From Micromonospora parastrephiae (GTDB taxonomy: Bacteria > Actinomycetota > Actinomycetes > Mycobacteriales > Micromonosporaceae), in the NCBI RefSeq assembly GCF_016802865.1, contig NZ_JAEVHM010000008.1, positions 1 through 64,000 on the forward strand: 64,000 bases of DNA, read 5' to 3'. The notes below the pieces were generated by a model. That model saw only the letters and a program-made list of their open reading frames with translations, did no database searches and was not told the origin of the DNA. Within the stretch, counting starts at the first letter, position 1; each line of letters starts with the position of its first letter. The position numbers and the translations under genes are program-made. Shown in pieces: positions 34,317 through 45,322 of this stretch.

Positions 34317-35162
34317 ATGAGACACGGTCTGGAGATCTCCTGCGGTGGCGCCTCGCTCGCGGTGTCCACCCTCGTCGAGCTGGGTGAACTCGCCGAGCAC
34401 GCCGGCTGGGACGGGGTGTTCCTGGAGGACTATCTGATCCACTACGACGGCGACGACCCGTCCACCTACGACCCGTGGCTGGTGCTCGCCGCGATCGCCG
34501 GCCGCACCAGCCGGGTGCGGCTGGGCACCACGGTCACCGCGCTGCCCCGGCGCCGCCCGGCGAAGCTGGCCCGCGAGGTGCTCACCCTCGACCACCTCAG
34601 CGCGGGCCGCGCCATCGTCGCCGTCGGCGTCGGCGACCCCGGCGACCGGGGCCTGACCGCCTTCGGCGAGCAGACCGAACCGGCCGTGCGGGCCGCGATG
34701 CTCGACGAGGGCCTCGACCTGCTGACCGGCCTGCTCAGCGGCGAGCGGATCAGTCACCAGGGCACCCACTACCGCGCCGATCAGGTGGCGCTGCGACCGC
34801 CACCGGTGCAGTCGCCCCGGGTGCCGGTCTGGGTCGGCGGCAGCACCCAGGCCGGCGCGGTACGACGCCGGGCGGCCCGCGCCGACGGCATCGTCCCGTA
34901 CAAGCTGACCGACACCGCCGGCTGGTCCGACTTCACCCCCGACGAGGTGCACGAGCTGGTGGACGCTCTGCCGCCGACGCGCGCCGACGGCCAACCGTTC
35001 GACGTGGCGGTCGGCGGTCGACGCCGTCGAGCCGACGAACGTGCCGAACGGGCCTACCTCGGTGAGCTGGCCGCGGCCGGCGCCACCTGGTGGCTGGAGT
35101 TCGTGCCGGCCGACGATCCGGCGGCGATGCGCGCGGCGGTCGCCGGCGGCCCCCTGCGCTGA
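34317..35162 (+). CDS. LLM-class flavin/F420-dependent oxidoreductase
   Basis: A 281-residue luciferase-like monooxygenase-family protein: GWDGVFLEDYLIHYDGDDPS, VRLGTTVTALPRRRPAKLAR and LSAGRAIVAVGVGDPGD are typical of the TIM-barrel core. In actinomycetes most members use F420 or FMN. The shortness (versus about 330 residues) and the PVWVGGSTQAGAVRRRAARA element near the end fit small actinobacterial LLM enzymes. The substrate is unknown. Confidence 0.88.
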   Translation: MRHGLEISCGGASLAVSTLVELGELAEHAGWDGVFLEDYLIHYDGDDPSTYDPWLVLAAIAGRTSRVRLGTTVTALPRRRPAKLAREVLTLDHLSAGRAIVAVGVGDPGDRGLTAFGEQTEPAVRAAMLDEGLDLLTGLLSGERISHQGTHYRADQVALRPPPVQSPRVPVWVGGSTQAGAVRRRAARADGIVPYKLTDTAGWSDFTPDEVHELVDALPPTRADGQPFDVAVGGRRRRADERAERAYLGELAAAGATWWLEFVPADDPAAMRAAVAGGPLR

Positions 35163-35193
35163 CCGCCGGCTCTCCCTAGCCCGTGCCGGCCGT

Positions 35194-36898
<1,705 letters not shown>

Positions 36899-37044
36899 GA
36901 TCGGCTCCCTGGCACTGCTCGGGGGTGTGCGCCGACGGTAGACGATCCGCGGCCGGTCCGAACAGGGCGCACCCGCGTACCGGCCGGACCCGATTTTCCG
37001 CTTGTCGTGATTCGGCGCGACGGTGTTCTCTACGGTCGGTAGTC

Positions 37045-37503
37045 GTGGGTGCCGGCCAGTCGTGGAGTCGACCGGCCCGGCGGACCCGTCCGATGCGCAC
37101 CGGGCTGGCGTTCGCCGGGTTCGGCGTGGCGTTGTGCTGCGTCGGGGTGGCCGGGCTGGCCGCGTGGAACCTGCAGACGGTTCGCGGGGCCGCCGGCCCG
37201 ATCCGGGAGACCGCCGACGGTTTCCTCAACGAGGTGGCCGTCGGGGACACCACCGGCGCGTACGACCGGTTGTGCAAGGACGCGCGCAGCCGGTGGAGCG
37301 CGATCGGCTTCACCAGTTGGGTGCGTACCCCGCCGATGGTCACCGACTACGAGATCACCGACGTGTCGGTGGCCACCAAGGGTGGGCGACCGCACGGCAC
37401 GGTGACGGTGCGGTTGAGCCGTGACGGCGGGATCAGCGAGGAGCGTCGCCTGCCGGTGGTCCGCGAGGGCGGCGACTGGCGGGTGTGCGGTGACCCCTTC
37501 TGA
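37045..37503 (+). CDS. Single-pass membrane protein with DUF4878-like domain
   Basis: A 152-residue protein with one N-terminal hydrophobic helix (LAFAGFGVALCCVGVAGLAA) and an exported alpha/beta domain of the NTF2-like kind (ETADGFLNEVAVGDTTGAYD, then WRVCGDPF). Such domains often serve as small lipoprotein-like or secreted modules without known catalysis. GTG 37045 and ATG 37093 are both possible starts. Its last 14 bases overlap the LtrA gene. Confidence 0.65.
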   Translation: MGAGQSWSRPARRTRPMRTGLAFAGFGVALCCVGVAGLAAWNLQTVRGAAGPIRETADGFLNEVAVGDTTGAYDRLCKDARSRWSAIGFTSWVRTPPMVTDYEITDVSVATKGGRPHGTVTVRLSRDGGISEERRLPVVREGGDWRVCGDPF

Positions 37504-38734
37504 GCCGCCGATCGTCCGACCGAAGCGGCCCTGGTTGCTCCGCGAGCGTCGGGGGGTGGAGCCGACCACGTCGACGGAACTCTTCTTCGACCTGGTGTTC
37601 ATCTTCACGACCACCCAGTTGGCGCACTACCTGATCGCGCACCCGGACTGGCGTGGCGCGGCGCGCACCGGGCTGCTGCTGGCGCTGGTCTGGTTCGTGT
37701 GGATCTACACCGCCTGGGGGACGAATTGACTGCGGCCCGACCAGGCGCCGGTGCGGGCGCTGCTGATCGCGCTGATGCTGGGCAGCCTGCTGCTCTCGGC
37801 GGCGATCCCCGAGGCGTTCGCCGGGGCCGGACCGGTCTTCGCGCTGGTCTACGTGACCTTGCAGGTGGGCCGCACCGTGTTCGCGTTGTGGGCGGTGCAG
37901 GGCCAGCCGTGGCTGGTCGACGGGTTTCAGAAGACGCTGCCGTGGTTCGCCGGAACGTCGCTGCTCGTGGTGCTCGGCGCCGTGGTCGGCACCGTGGTCG
38001 GCACCGTGGTCGGCGGAGCCTTCCAGGAGGCGTTGTGGGCGGCCGCGATCGTGTTCGAGGTGGTCGGCCTGTCGACCGGGTTCCCGGTGCCCGGTCTGGG
38101 CCGTACCCCAGCTGAGCGGTGGATGGTGGAGGGCGGGCACCTGGCGGAGCGGTGCCAGGCGTTCATTCTCATCGCCCTGGGTGAGTCGATTCTGGTCACC
38201 GGCAGCACACTCGCGCAGCACCTGGACCTGACGATGGCCGGTGCGTTCGTGCTGGCGTTCGCCGGTTCGGTGGCGCTGTGGTGGGTGTACTTCGCCCGTT
38301 CGGCTCCGGCGGCGGCGGAGGTCATCGCGCGCGCTGGTGAGCGCACCGGCGCGTTGGGCCGGCTGGCGTTCAACTACCTGCACCCGGTGATGGTCGCCGG
38401 CATCATCGTCACCTCGGCGGGGGACGAGAAGCTCCTGCGCGAGCCCGGCGCCCCCGCCACCCCGGCCGGCGCGCTGTTCACGTTGGGCGGTCCGGCGCTG
38501 TTCCTCGCCGGGCACGCCGCCTACCGGGCGGTGCTGTGGCGGACCCTGCCGACCAGCCGGATCGCGGCGGTGGTGGTGTTGCTGGCGCTGGTACCCGCGG
38601 CTGTCGCGCTGCGGGTGCCGGTCGCGGTGGCCGCCGCGGCGGCGCTGCTGATCACGGTCGCGGTGATCGTGGCCGACCGGGTGTCGGGGCGGCGGGCGCC
38701 TCAGTCGCGGGGGCCGAGGTCGCCGCTGCGGTAG
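37490..38734 (+). pseudogene. ltrA: Low-temperature requirement A (LtrA) protein with in-frame stop
   Basis: The frame encodes a polytopic LtrA membrane protein: TTSTELFFDLVFIFTTTQLA, then FGKxLP-like and ERCQAFILIALGESILVTG. At 37727-37729 a TGA replaces what is normally a Trp codon (GTN, stop, LRPDQAPVR), and the same frame then runs on to 38734. Repair would give about 414 residues. LtrA was named for cold growth in Listeria and its molecular role is unknown. A single-base change, TGG to TGA, explains the stop; this could be a real nonsense mutation or an error. Confidence 0.85.
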
Positions 38735-39417
38735 TGCCGACGGCAGAGCACCTGGTAGCGCACCTCGGCGGTGTCCACGGTGTCGCCGATGACGACCTGC
38801 GCCCCCTCGCGGACGACGCGCCCGTCGACGACGCGGGCGTTGAGCAGCCCCTCCCGACCGCACCAGCACAGCACCTCGACCTGGATGCGGGCCACCTCGT
38901 CGGCCAACTCGAACAGGCGTTGCGCGGCGGGAAACAGGCAGGACCGGAAGTCGGTGGCCAGCCCGAACGCGAACACGTCCACGTCGTAGCTGTCGACCAG
39001 CTCGGCCATCTGCTCGACGTGCTCGACGGTGTAGAAGCATGCCTCGTCGCAGATGAGGTAGTCGACGCGTACCCCGTCGGCCCACCGGCCGCGGACCAGG
39101 GCGCGCAGGTCCAGGTCGTCGGTGACCTCGATGGCCTCGTGGGCCAGGCCGATGCGGGTGGTGACCTGCGGGCCCAACGACCGGTCGATGCGGGTGGTGA
39201 CCAGCCCGCGGCGGCCCTGCCGGGCGTGGTTGTAGTTCATCTGCAACGCCATCGTGGACTTGCCGCAGTCCATCGGCCCCCAGAAGAACTTCAACGCCGC
39301 CGCGTGCACCGGACGTCCGTCGAGCCCGCGCGCCGCCGCGCACCCCGCCGGGGCGTGCGGCTGGCCGGGGAACGGGTGAGCCAGGCAGGTAGGGGCGGTG
39401 GCGGCGTCGTCAGTCAC
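38701..39417 (-). CDS. tdk: Type II thymidine kinase
   Basis: A 238-residue kinase with P-loop FFWGPMDCGKSTMALQ, DEACFY, which contains the catalytic Glu, and a lasso region with four Cys/His zinc ligands (CWCGREG and CRRHY). It should phosphorylate thymidine with ATP in nucleoside salvage. The first 40 residues are an unusual Ala/Pro-rich N-terminal extension before LKFFWGPMD, common in related actinomycete sequences. The 3' end overlaps the convergent LtrA gene by 34 bases. Confidence 0.93.
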   Translation of the reverse strand: MTDDAATAPTCLAHPFPGQPHAPAGCAAARGLDGRPVHAAALKFFWGPMDCGKSTMALQMNYNHARQGRRGLVTTRIDRSLGPQVTTRIGLAHEAIEVTDDLDLRALVRGRWADGVRVDYLICDEACFYTVEHVEQMAELVDSYDVDVFAFGLATDFRSCLFPAAQRLFELADEVARIQVEVLCWCGREGLLNARVVDGRVVREGAQVVIGDTVDTAEVRYQVLCRRHYRSGDLGPRD

Positions 39418-39473
39418 GGTCGGGCAGCCTAGCCGATCGACCGACCGTGATCTGTCGGGTGCGGGATGCGTGC

Positions 39474-40865
39474 TCAGAGCACCCGGGGCGGCGTGTTGCC
39501 GGCCGCGACGATGGCCCGGCGGATCGGCACGGCGGCGAGGAGCAGGAACCCGACCACGAAGAAGATCAGCAGTGAGACCAGGCCCACCCGGTAGGAGGCG
39601 GTGAGCTGGAACACCAGGCCGAAGGCGAGCGGCCCGAGCCAGCTGGTGCCCTTGTCGCTGATCTCGTAGAAGCCGTAGTACTCGCCCTCCTTGCCGGCCG
39701 GGATGAGCTGGCTGAACAGCGACCGGCTCAGCGCCTGGCTGCCGCCCAGGACCAGCCCGATCGCCGCGCCGAGGACCATGAACGGCACCGGCGCCTCGGC
39801 GGGCAGCCGGAACGCGCCGATGATCACACCGGTCCAGAGCACCAGGCTGATCAGCACCGTCTTCCAGGCGCCGATGCGCCGGGCCAGAGCGCCGAGGCTC
39901 AACGCGCCACCGAAGGCGAGGAACTGCACCAGCAGGATCGTGACGATCAGGTGGCTCTGTTGCAGCCGCAACTCCTCGGTGCCGTACTGGCTGGCCAGGG
40001 TGATGACGGTCTGGATCCCGTCGTTGTAGACCAGGAACGCGAGCAGGAAGAACAGGGTCAGCGGGTACGCCTTGACCTCGCGCAGCGTCCGGCCCAACTG
40101 CCGGAACCCGTCGGTGAGCACGTTCCCGCCGCGAGCCAGCGCCGCCGCGGTGGGGCGTTCCCGCAGCCACCGCAGTGGCACCAGCGTGAACGCCGCCCAC
40201 CACACGCCGGCGGACACGATCGACCAGCGGGCCAGGTCCAGGGTGCGCTGCGGGTTGTCGTCCTCACTGAGCAGGGTGACCGCGACCAGGTTGAGCGCCA
40301 GTAGCAGGCCACCGCCGAGGTAGCCCAGCGCCCAGCCGCGGCTGGAGATGCCGTCGCGCTCGTCGGGGCCGCCGAGCTGCGGCAGGAACGAGTTGTACAC
40401 CACGATGGCCGCGCCGAAGGAGATGTTGGCGATCAGGAACAGCGCGCCGCCGAGCAGGTAGCGGTCGCCGGTGACGAAGGCCATCGCGATGGTCGCGCCG
40501 GCGCCGGTGAACGCGGCGCCGCCGAGCAGCCGCTTCTTGTGCGCCGACCGGTCGGCGATCGCCCCGATCACCGGCAGCACGAACACGGTGAGGAAAACCG
40601 ACAGCGAGATCAGGTACGGGTAGTAGGAGCCGGCGGCCACCCGGATGCCCAGTGGGTGCACGTACCCGTCGCAGGTGTCCGCGCCCAGTTCGCAGCCGGC
40701 GGCCAGCTCGGCGACGGTGGTCAGGAACGGACCGAGGAACACCGTGATGACCGTGGTCTGGAAGGCGGAGTTGGCCCAGTCGTAGATGTACCAGCCGCTG
40801 CGCTCGCGGCGGGTGCTCGCCGGGGGCGGGGTGTCGTCCACCGTGGGGGTCACGGTTTCGGCCAT
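39474..40865 (-). CDS. MFS transporter, UMF1 family
   Basis: A 463-residue, 12-helix transporter. The start SGWYIYDWANSAFQTTVITV, with GALARRIGAW and LGGSQALSRSLFSQLIPAG, are marks of the UMF1/Atg22-like family. Atg22 releases amino acids from the yeast vacuole, but bacterial substrates are unknown. The gene lies 17 bases from the end of the next (GDPD) gene on the same strand. Confidence 0.9.
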   Translation of the reverse strand: MAETVTPTVDDTPPPASTRRERSGWYIYDWANSAFQTTVITVFLGPFLTTVAELAAGCELGADTCDGYVHPLGIRVAAGSYYPYLISLSVFLTVFVLPVIGAIADRSAHKKRLLGGAAFTGAGATIAMAFVTGDRYLLGGALFLIANISFGAAIVVYNSFLPQLGGPDERDGISSRGWALGYLGGGLLLALNLVAVTLLSEDDNPQRTLDLARWSIVSAGVWWAAFTLVPLRWLRERPTAAALARGGNVLTDGFRQLGRTLREVKAYPLTLFFLLAFLVYNDGIQTVITLASQYGTEELRLQQSHLIVTILLVQFLAFGGALSLGALARRIGAWKTVLISLVLWTGVIIGAFRLPAEAPVPFMVLGAAIGLVLGGSQALSRSLFSQLIPAGKEGEYYGFYEISDKGTSWLGPLAFGLVFQLTASYRVGLVSLLIFFVVGFLLLAAVPIRRAIVAAGNTPPRVL

Positions 40866-40882
40866 CGGGGGTCCTTCGATGG

Positions 40883-41712
40883 TCAGGCGGCCCAGTGGCC
40901 GCGGCTGCGGTAGACGTCGCGCAGCACGCCGACGTGATCGGTCATGATGCCATCCACGCCGCGATCGAGTAAGTCGTGCATCTGGGCGGGTTCGTCGATC
41001 GTCCAGACGTGCACCTGAAGGCCCAGCCGGTGGCAGTAGTCGAGGAACCGGCGGTCCACCACCGGCATCCGCCCGTAGCGTGGCGGCACCTGCGCGGCGA
41101 CCACCGACGGAGGCAGCCGCAGCGGACGCCCGTGCAGGGAGGCGAGTCGCAGCCGGGCCACCCCGCGCATGCCGAGGCTGGTGGCGACCCGCCCCCCGGT
41201 GAGCGCCCGCATCCGGGTCAGTCGGGCGTCGCTGAACGAGGCGAGCAGCACCCGTTCGGCGGCGCCGACCCGGGTCACGGTGGCGACCGTCGCTCGACGC
41301 CGCCGTCGGCCTTCACGTCGATGTTGAAGTGGACCAGCGGCCAGGCGCCCAGCACCTCGTCGAGCCGGGGTACGACGGCAGCCCCGCCGACGCGTACCGA
41401 GGCGAGGTCGGCCCAGCGCAGGTCGGCGATGCGTCCCCGCTCGCCGGTGACCCGTGCGAGGGTCGGGTCGTGGAAGATCACCGCCACTCCGTCGGCGGTG
41501 GCGTGCACGTCGGTCTCCACGTACTGGTAACCCAGCCCGATGGCGCGGGCGAACGCCTCGGCGGTGTTCTCGTCGCCGTCGGCGGCGCCGCCACGGTGCG
41601 CGAACGCCAGCGGCGCGGGCGCGTCGAGGTAGCTGGATCGGGTCAGCACGCGACGCAGTATGCCCCCGGTGGGTGGCCGGCGGATGACCGCCCGGAAGAT
41701 TCCCTTGATCAC
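40883..41712 (-). pseudogene. Glycerophosphodiester phosphodiesterase, frameshifted
   Basis: The N-terminal part ([19 protein letters not shown], then [20 protein letters not shown] and HFNIDVKA) has the catalytic HR and Glu/Asp motifs of the GDPD barrel. One base is missing near 41290-41294: the frame stops soon after DGGVE, while the other frame continues [20 protein letters not shown] to a normal GDPD end (VHVWTIDEPAQMHDLLDRG). Restored, it would be about 276 residues and would hydrolyse glycerophosphodiesters to glycerol-3-phosphate and an alcohol. Confidence 0.87.
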
Positions 41713-41799
41713 TTGATGCTCAGCAGTCGCCGACGGATCGAATCACCTGCTGGTCATCAAGAGATCATGGGAATCCCGCGGTGGTGCGCGCCGGAGGGA

Positions 41800-42573
41800 T
41801 CAGCTCTCGCTGCGGCGGTGGGTCCGGCTGGGGTCGGTGGGGCGGCCGGGGTCGACGTGCCGGGGGAGGTCGGGTTCGTCCGGGCGCAGCGGGGCGAGGG
41901 TGTCGGTGAGCGCGTCGATGATCCGCCCGGTGGCCCGCCGGGCGGCGCCGGGGATCGCGGCGGTCGACTCGCCCAGGTCGACGGGGGTGCCGAAGTGCAC
42001 GCGGATCACCGGGCGGCGCCACAGGGAGCGGACGATGCCGCGCAGCATTCCCCGGGGCGCCTGGTAGGGCAGCACCTCGTGCGACCCCCACTGGGCGACC
42101 GGGATGACGGGCGCGTTGCAGGCCAGCGCGAGGCGGGCGGCGCCGGTCTTGCCGCGTTCGGGCCACATGCCGGGGTCCAGGCCGATGCGCCCCTCGGGGT
42201 AGATGAGGATCACCGAGCCCGCCGCGACGGCGGTGGCGGCGTTGTCCAGGGCCCGGTGCACGGCGCTGGTGCCGCGGTCGACGCGGATGTGCCCGGCCCG
42301 GCGCATCGCGGCGCCGAGCACCGGGGCGCGGAACAGCCCGGCGGTGGCCATGATCCGCGGGGCGATGCCGCGGGTCTGGCAGGCGGCGGCCATCACGAGC
42401 GGATCGAACGGGCTGATGTGGTTGGCGGCCAGCACCAGCGGCCCACGACGTAGGTCTGCGGGAACGTCGCCGGTGACCTCGAGGCGGGCGAGCAGGCCGA
42501 CGAGGGCCCGGGCCAGCAGAAGGGCTGCGCGCCAGATCAGCGGTGGCTGCCAGGGGGAATGCGTGGTGTCCAT
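41800..42573 (-). CDS. 1-acyl-sn-glycerol-3-phosphate acyltransferase (PlsC-like)
   Basis: A 257-residue membrane-associated acyltransferase with the NHxxxxD motif in AANHISPFDPL and YPEGRIGLDPG. It should transfer an acyl group to lysophosphatidic acid or a related glycolipid. It lies upstream of GDPD and the UMF1 transporter on the same strand, 87 bases from GDPD, so a lipid-metabolism grouping is plausible. The Arg-rich C-terminal tail is poorly conserved. Confidence 0.9.
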   Translation of the reverse strand: MDTTHSPWQPPLIWRAALLLARALVGLLARLEVTGDVPADLRRGPLVLAANHISPFDPLVMAAACQTRGIAPRIMATAGLFRAPVLGAAMRRAGHIRVDRGTSAVHRALDNAATAVAAGSVILIYPEGRIGLDPGMWPERGKTGAARLALACNAPVIPVAQWGSHEVLPYQAPRGMLRGIVRSLWRRPVIRVHFGTPVDLGESTAAIPGAARRATGRIIDALTDTLAPLRPDEPDLPRHVDPGRPTDPSRTHRRSES

Positions 42574-42690
42574 CAGCGCGCCATCGTCGCACGCGGCGGT
42601 GTGGCCGCGAGGGCGGTTGGCGGGTTGCCCGGGTGATCAGGGTCATTGGTCCCGGGGCGGCGCGGGACACCCACCCGTCTACGACGGGCA

Positions 42691-42715
42691 GTAGTATTTA
42701 CTACGTCCCGTAGTA
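42691..42715 (+). promoter_or_regulatory. Overlapping palindromes upstream of cydA
   Basis: GTAGTATTTACTAC (42691-42704) is one perfect palindrome. TACTACGTCCCGTAGTA (42699-42715) is a second, with 7-base arms and a 3-base centre, sharing TACTAC with the first. It lies 20 bases before the likely cydA start, where repression would be effective. TACTAC/GTAGTA dyads resemble BlaI/CopY-type sites in actinobacteria, but the regulator is not in this window. Confidence 0.6.
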
Positions 42716-42735
42716 TGAATGGCTGGGGGTTTCAG

Positions 42736-44151
42736 GTGGACGCGTTGGACGTCGCCCGCTGGCAGTTCGGTGTCACCACCGTCTACCACTTTCTCTTCGT
42801 TCCGCTGACCATCGGCCTGTCCGTGCTGGTGGCCATCCTGCAGACGATGTGGCACCGCACCGGCAACGAGCGCTACCTCAAGCTCACCAAGTTCTACGGC
42901 AAACTCTTCCTGATCAACTTTGCCATGGGCGTGGTCACCGGCATCGTGCAGGAATTCCAGTTCGGCATGAACTGGAGCGACTACTCCCGCTTCGTCGGCG
43001 ACATCTTCGGCGCCCCCCTCGCCATCGAGGCCCTGGTCGCGTTCTTCCTCGAATCCACCTTCATCGGCCTGTGGATCTTCGGCTGGGACCGACTGCCCAA
43101 GCGGGCGCACCTGGCCAGCATCTGGGCCGCCGCGATCGGCACCAACCTCTCCGCGTACTTCATCCTCGCCGCGAACTCGTTCATGCAGAACCCCGTCGGC
43201 TACCGGATCAACCCGGACAGCGGGCGCGCGGAGCTGACCGACTTCCCGGCCGTGCTGACCAACAAGGTCGCCCTCATCACCTTCCCGCACACCCTGGCCG
43301 GTTCGTTCCTGGTCGCCGGGTCGCTGATCGTCGCGGTCGGCCTGTGGCACCTGATCCGCAACCGCGACTCCGCCGACACCGGCGCGTACCGCTTCGCCAC
43401 GAAGTTCGGCTCCTGGGTGGTCCTGGTCGCCTCCGCCGCCGTGCTGTTCACCGGCGACATCCAAGGCAAGATCATGACGGACGTGCAGCCGATGAAGATG
43501 GCCGCCGCCGAGGGCCTCTACACCACCGAGAGCCCCGCCTCGTTCTCCGTGCTCACCATCGGCAGCCTCGACGGCAGCCGCGAGGTGTTCGCCCTCAAGA
43601 TCCCTTACCTGCTGTCGTACCTGGGCACCGGCGACCCGAACGGCACCGTGCACGGCATCAACGACCTGCAGGCCCAGTACGCGACCCAGTACGGCGCGGG
43701 CAGCTACACCCCGATCATCCCGGTGACCTACTGGAGCTTCCGCTTCATGATCGCCTTCGGGATGGCCGCCGGTGCCATCGCCCTGCTGGTGCTGTGGAGC
43801 CAGCGCAAGGGCCGTACCCCGAGCAGCAGGTGGCTGCTGCGCGCCGGGCTGGCCATGCCGGTACTGCCGCTGCTGGCCAACTCCTTCGGCTGGATCTTCA
43901 CCGAGATGGGTCGCCAGCCGTGGATCGTCTTCGGCGAGATGCTCACCCGCAACGGGGTGTCCCGCAGCGTCTCGCTGGCCGAGGTGCTCACCTCCTTCAC
44001 CGCCTTCACGCTGATCTACGCGACCCTCGCCGTGATCGAGGTGAAGCTGCTGCTGCGCTACGCCGAGGCCGGCGTGCCGGACGTCAGCGACGAGCACCCC
44101 ATCGACGACACCCACGACGACGCCGAGCGCCCGCTCGCCTTCGCCTACTGA
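42736..44151 (+). CDS. cydA: Cytochrome bd oxidase subunit I
   Basis: A 471-residue membrane protein with LDVARWQFGVTTVYHFLFVP, containing the His ligand, EFQFGMNWSDYSRFVGDIFG, LTIGSLDGSREV in the quinol loop, and MGRQPWIVFGEMLT. It is a short Q-loop CydA. With CydB it oxidises quinol and reduces oxygen at low oxygen or under stress. I chose GTG 42736 because it gives the family's usual VDALDVARWQFG start and follows TGGGGG; ATG 42715 lies inside the operator. The next gene is 14 bases on. Confidence 0.95.
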   Translation: MDALDVARWQFGVTTVYHFLFVPLTIGLSVLVAILQTMWHRTGNERYLKLTKFYGKLFLINFAMGVVTGIVQEFQFGMNWSDYSRFVGDIFGAPLAIEALVAFFLESTFIGLWIFGWDRLPKRAHLASIWAAAIGTNLSAYFILAANSFMQNPVGYRINPDSGRAELTDFPAVLTNKVALITFPHTLAGSFLVAGSLIVAVGLWHLIRNRDSADTGAYRFATKFGSWVVLVASAAVLFTGDIQGKIMTDVQPMKMAAAEGLYTTESPASFSVLTIGSLDGSREVFALKIPYLLSYLGTGDPNGTVHGINDLQAQYATQYGAGSYTPIIPVTYWSFRFMIAFGMAAGAIALLVLWSQRKGRTPSSRWLLRAGLAMPVLPLLANSFGWIFTEMGRQPWIVFGEMLTRNGVSRSVSLAEVLTSFTAFTLIYATLAVIEVKLLLRYAEAGVPDVSDEHPIDDTHDDAERPLAFAY

Positions 44152-44165
44152 CCCCGGAGCCCATC

Positions 44166-45164
44166 GTGGAACTGACCACCATCTGGTTTCTCCTCGTCGC
44201 CGTGCTGTTCACCGGCTACTTCATCCTGGAGGGCTTCGACTTCGGCGTCGGCATGCTGCTGCCCGTGCTCGGCCGCGACGACCGTGAACGCCGCGTGCTG
44301 ATCAACACCATCGGCCCGGTCTGGGACGGCAACGAGGTGTGGCTGATCACCGCCGGTGGCGCCATGTTCGCCGCCTTCCCGGAGTGGTACGCCACCCTGT
44401 TCTCCGGTTTCTACCTGCCGCTGCTGCTGATCCTGCTCGCCCTGATCGCCCGCGGGGTGGCCTTCGAGTACCGGCACAAGCGCCCCGAGGCGTCCTGGAA
44501 GCGCCGCTGGGACACCGCGATCGTGGTCGGCTCGCTGCTGCCGGCGATCCTGTGGGGCGTCACCTTCGCCAACATCCTGCGCGGCGTGCCACTCGACGCC
44601 GACCACGAGTACGTCGGTGGCCTGGTGGACCTGCTCAACCCGTACGCCCTGCTGGGCGGCGCGACCACCCTCGCGCTGTTCCTCACCCACGGCGCGGTGT
44701 TCCTCGCCCTGAAGACCACCGGCGACATCCGCGAGCGCGCGGGCGCCCTCGCGGTGCGCGTGGGTGCCGGCGCGGCCGTGCTCGCGATCGGCTTCCTGAC
44801 CTGGACGCTGAACATCCGCTCCAGCGCGGCCGCCGTCGTGCTCGCCGTCGGCGCGGCCCTCGCGCTGCTCGGTGGCCTCGCCGCCGCCCGGGTACGTCGG
44901 GAGGGCTGGGCGTTCACCGGCACCGCCCTGGCGATCGGCCTGGCCGTGGCCACCCTGTTCGCGGCGCTGTTCCCGAACGTGCTGCCCTCCACCCTGGACG
45001 CGGCGGGCACGCTGACGGCCACCAACGCCGCCTCCACCCCGTACACCCTGAAGCTCATGACGTGGGTGGCGGTGATCTTCACTCCGGTGGTGCTGGCCTA
45101 CCAGGGCTGGACGTACTGGGTGTTCCGCAAGCGCATCGGCGTCGCCAACATCCCGCAGCACTGA
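44166..45164 (+). CDS. cydB: Cytochrome bd oxidase subunit II
   Basis: A 332-residue membrane protein with TIWFLLVAVLFTGYFILEGF and FDFGVGMLLPVLGRDD at the start and IGPVWDGNEVWLITAGGAMF, all typical of CydB. It starts at GTG 44166 and forms the bd oxidase with CydA. The CydDC ABC exporter that often follows in actinobacteria is absent from the downstream sequence here, which contains a hairpin and an unrelated acetyltransferase gene. Confidence 0.95.
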   Translation: MELTTIWFLLVAVLFTGYFILEGFDFGVGMLLPVLGRDDRERRVLINTIGPVWDGNEVWLITAGGAMFAAFPEWYATLFSGFYLPLLLILLALIARGVAFEYRHKRPEASWKRRWDTAIVVGSLLPAILWGVTFANILRGVPLDADHEYVGGLVDLLNPYALLGGATTLALFLTHGAVFLALKTTGDIRERAGALAVRVGAGAAVLAIGFLTWTLNIRSSAAAVVLAVGAALALLGGLAAARVRREGWAFTGTALAIGLAVATLFAALFPNVLPSTLDAAGTLTATNAASTPYTLKLMTWVAVIFTPVVLAYQGWTYWVFRKRIGVANIPQH

Positions 45165-45170
45165 CCGACC

Positions 45171-45195
45171 GGCCCGCGGGCCGAGCCCGCGGGCC
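45171..45195 (+). terminator. GC-rich hairpin after cydB
   Basis: GGCCCGCGGG and its exact complement flank a five-base loop, six bases after the cydB stop codon. There is no T-tract, as is common in high-GC genomes. Confidence 0.6.
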
Positions 45196-45310
45196 GACCC
45201 GGTCGATCATGGAGTTATGGTGCCGGACTTGACGCGGTAGGGCTGCTTTGTCACCCACCACAATTCCTTGATCGACGGCGAGGGAGGGGGGTCGGCTCCG
45301 ATCCGCCCGC

Positions 45311-45316
45311 TAGGGT
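45311..45316 (+). promoter_or_regulatory. TAGGGT -10 box for a leaderless start
   Basis: TAGGGT ends six bases before ATG 45323 and no ribosome-binding site is visible; the alternative GTG 45317 would sit directly at the box. Confidence 0.45.
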
Positions 45317-45322
45317 GTGCCG

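Noticed and set aside
37727-37729. Selenocysteine readthrough at the LtrA TGA
   Set aside because: LtrA proteins have Trp here, no selenocysteine insertion element is visible, and a single-base change explains the stop.
37433-39343. A 636-codon minus-strand frame across LtrA and tdk
   Set aside because: Shadow frame lying mostly antisense to LtrA, then out of frame with tdk; no recognisable domain.
42679-44115. A 478-codon minus-strand frame opposite cydA
   Set aside because: Antisense shadow; cydA on the plus strand has all family motifs.
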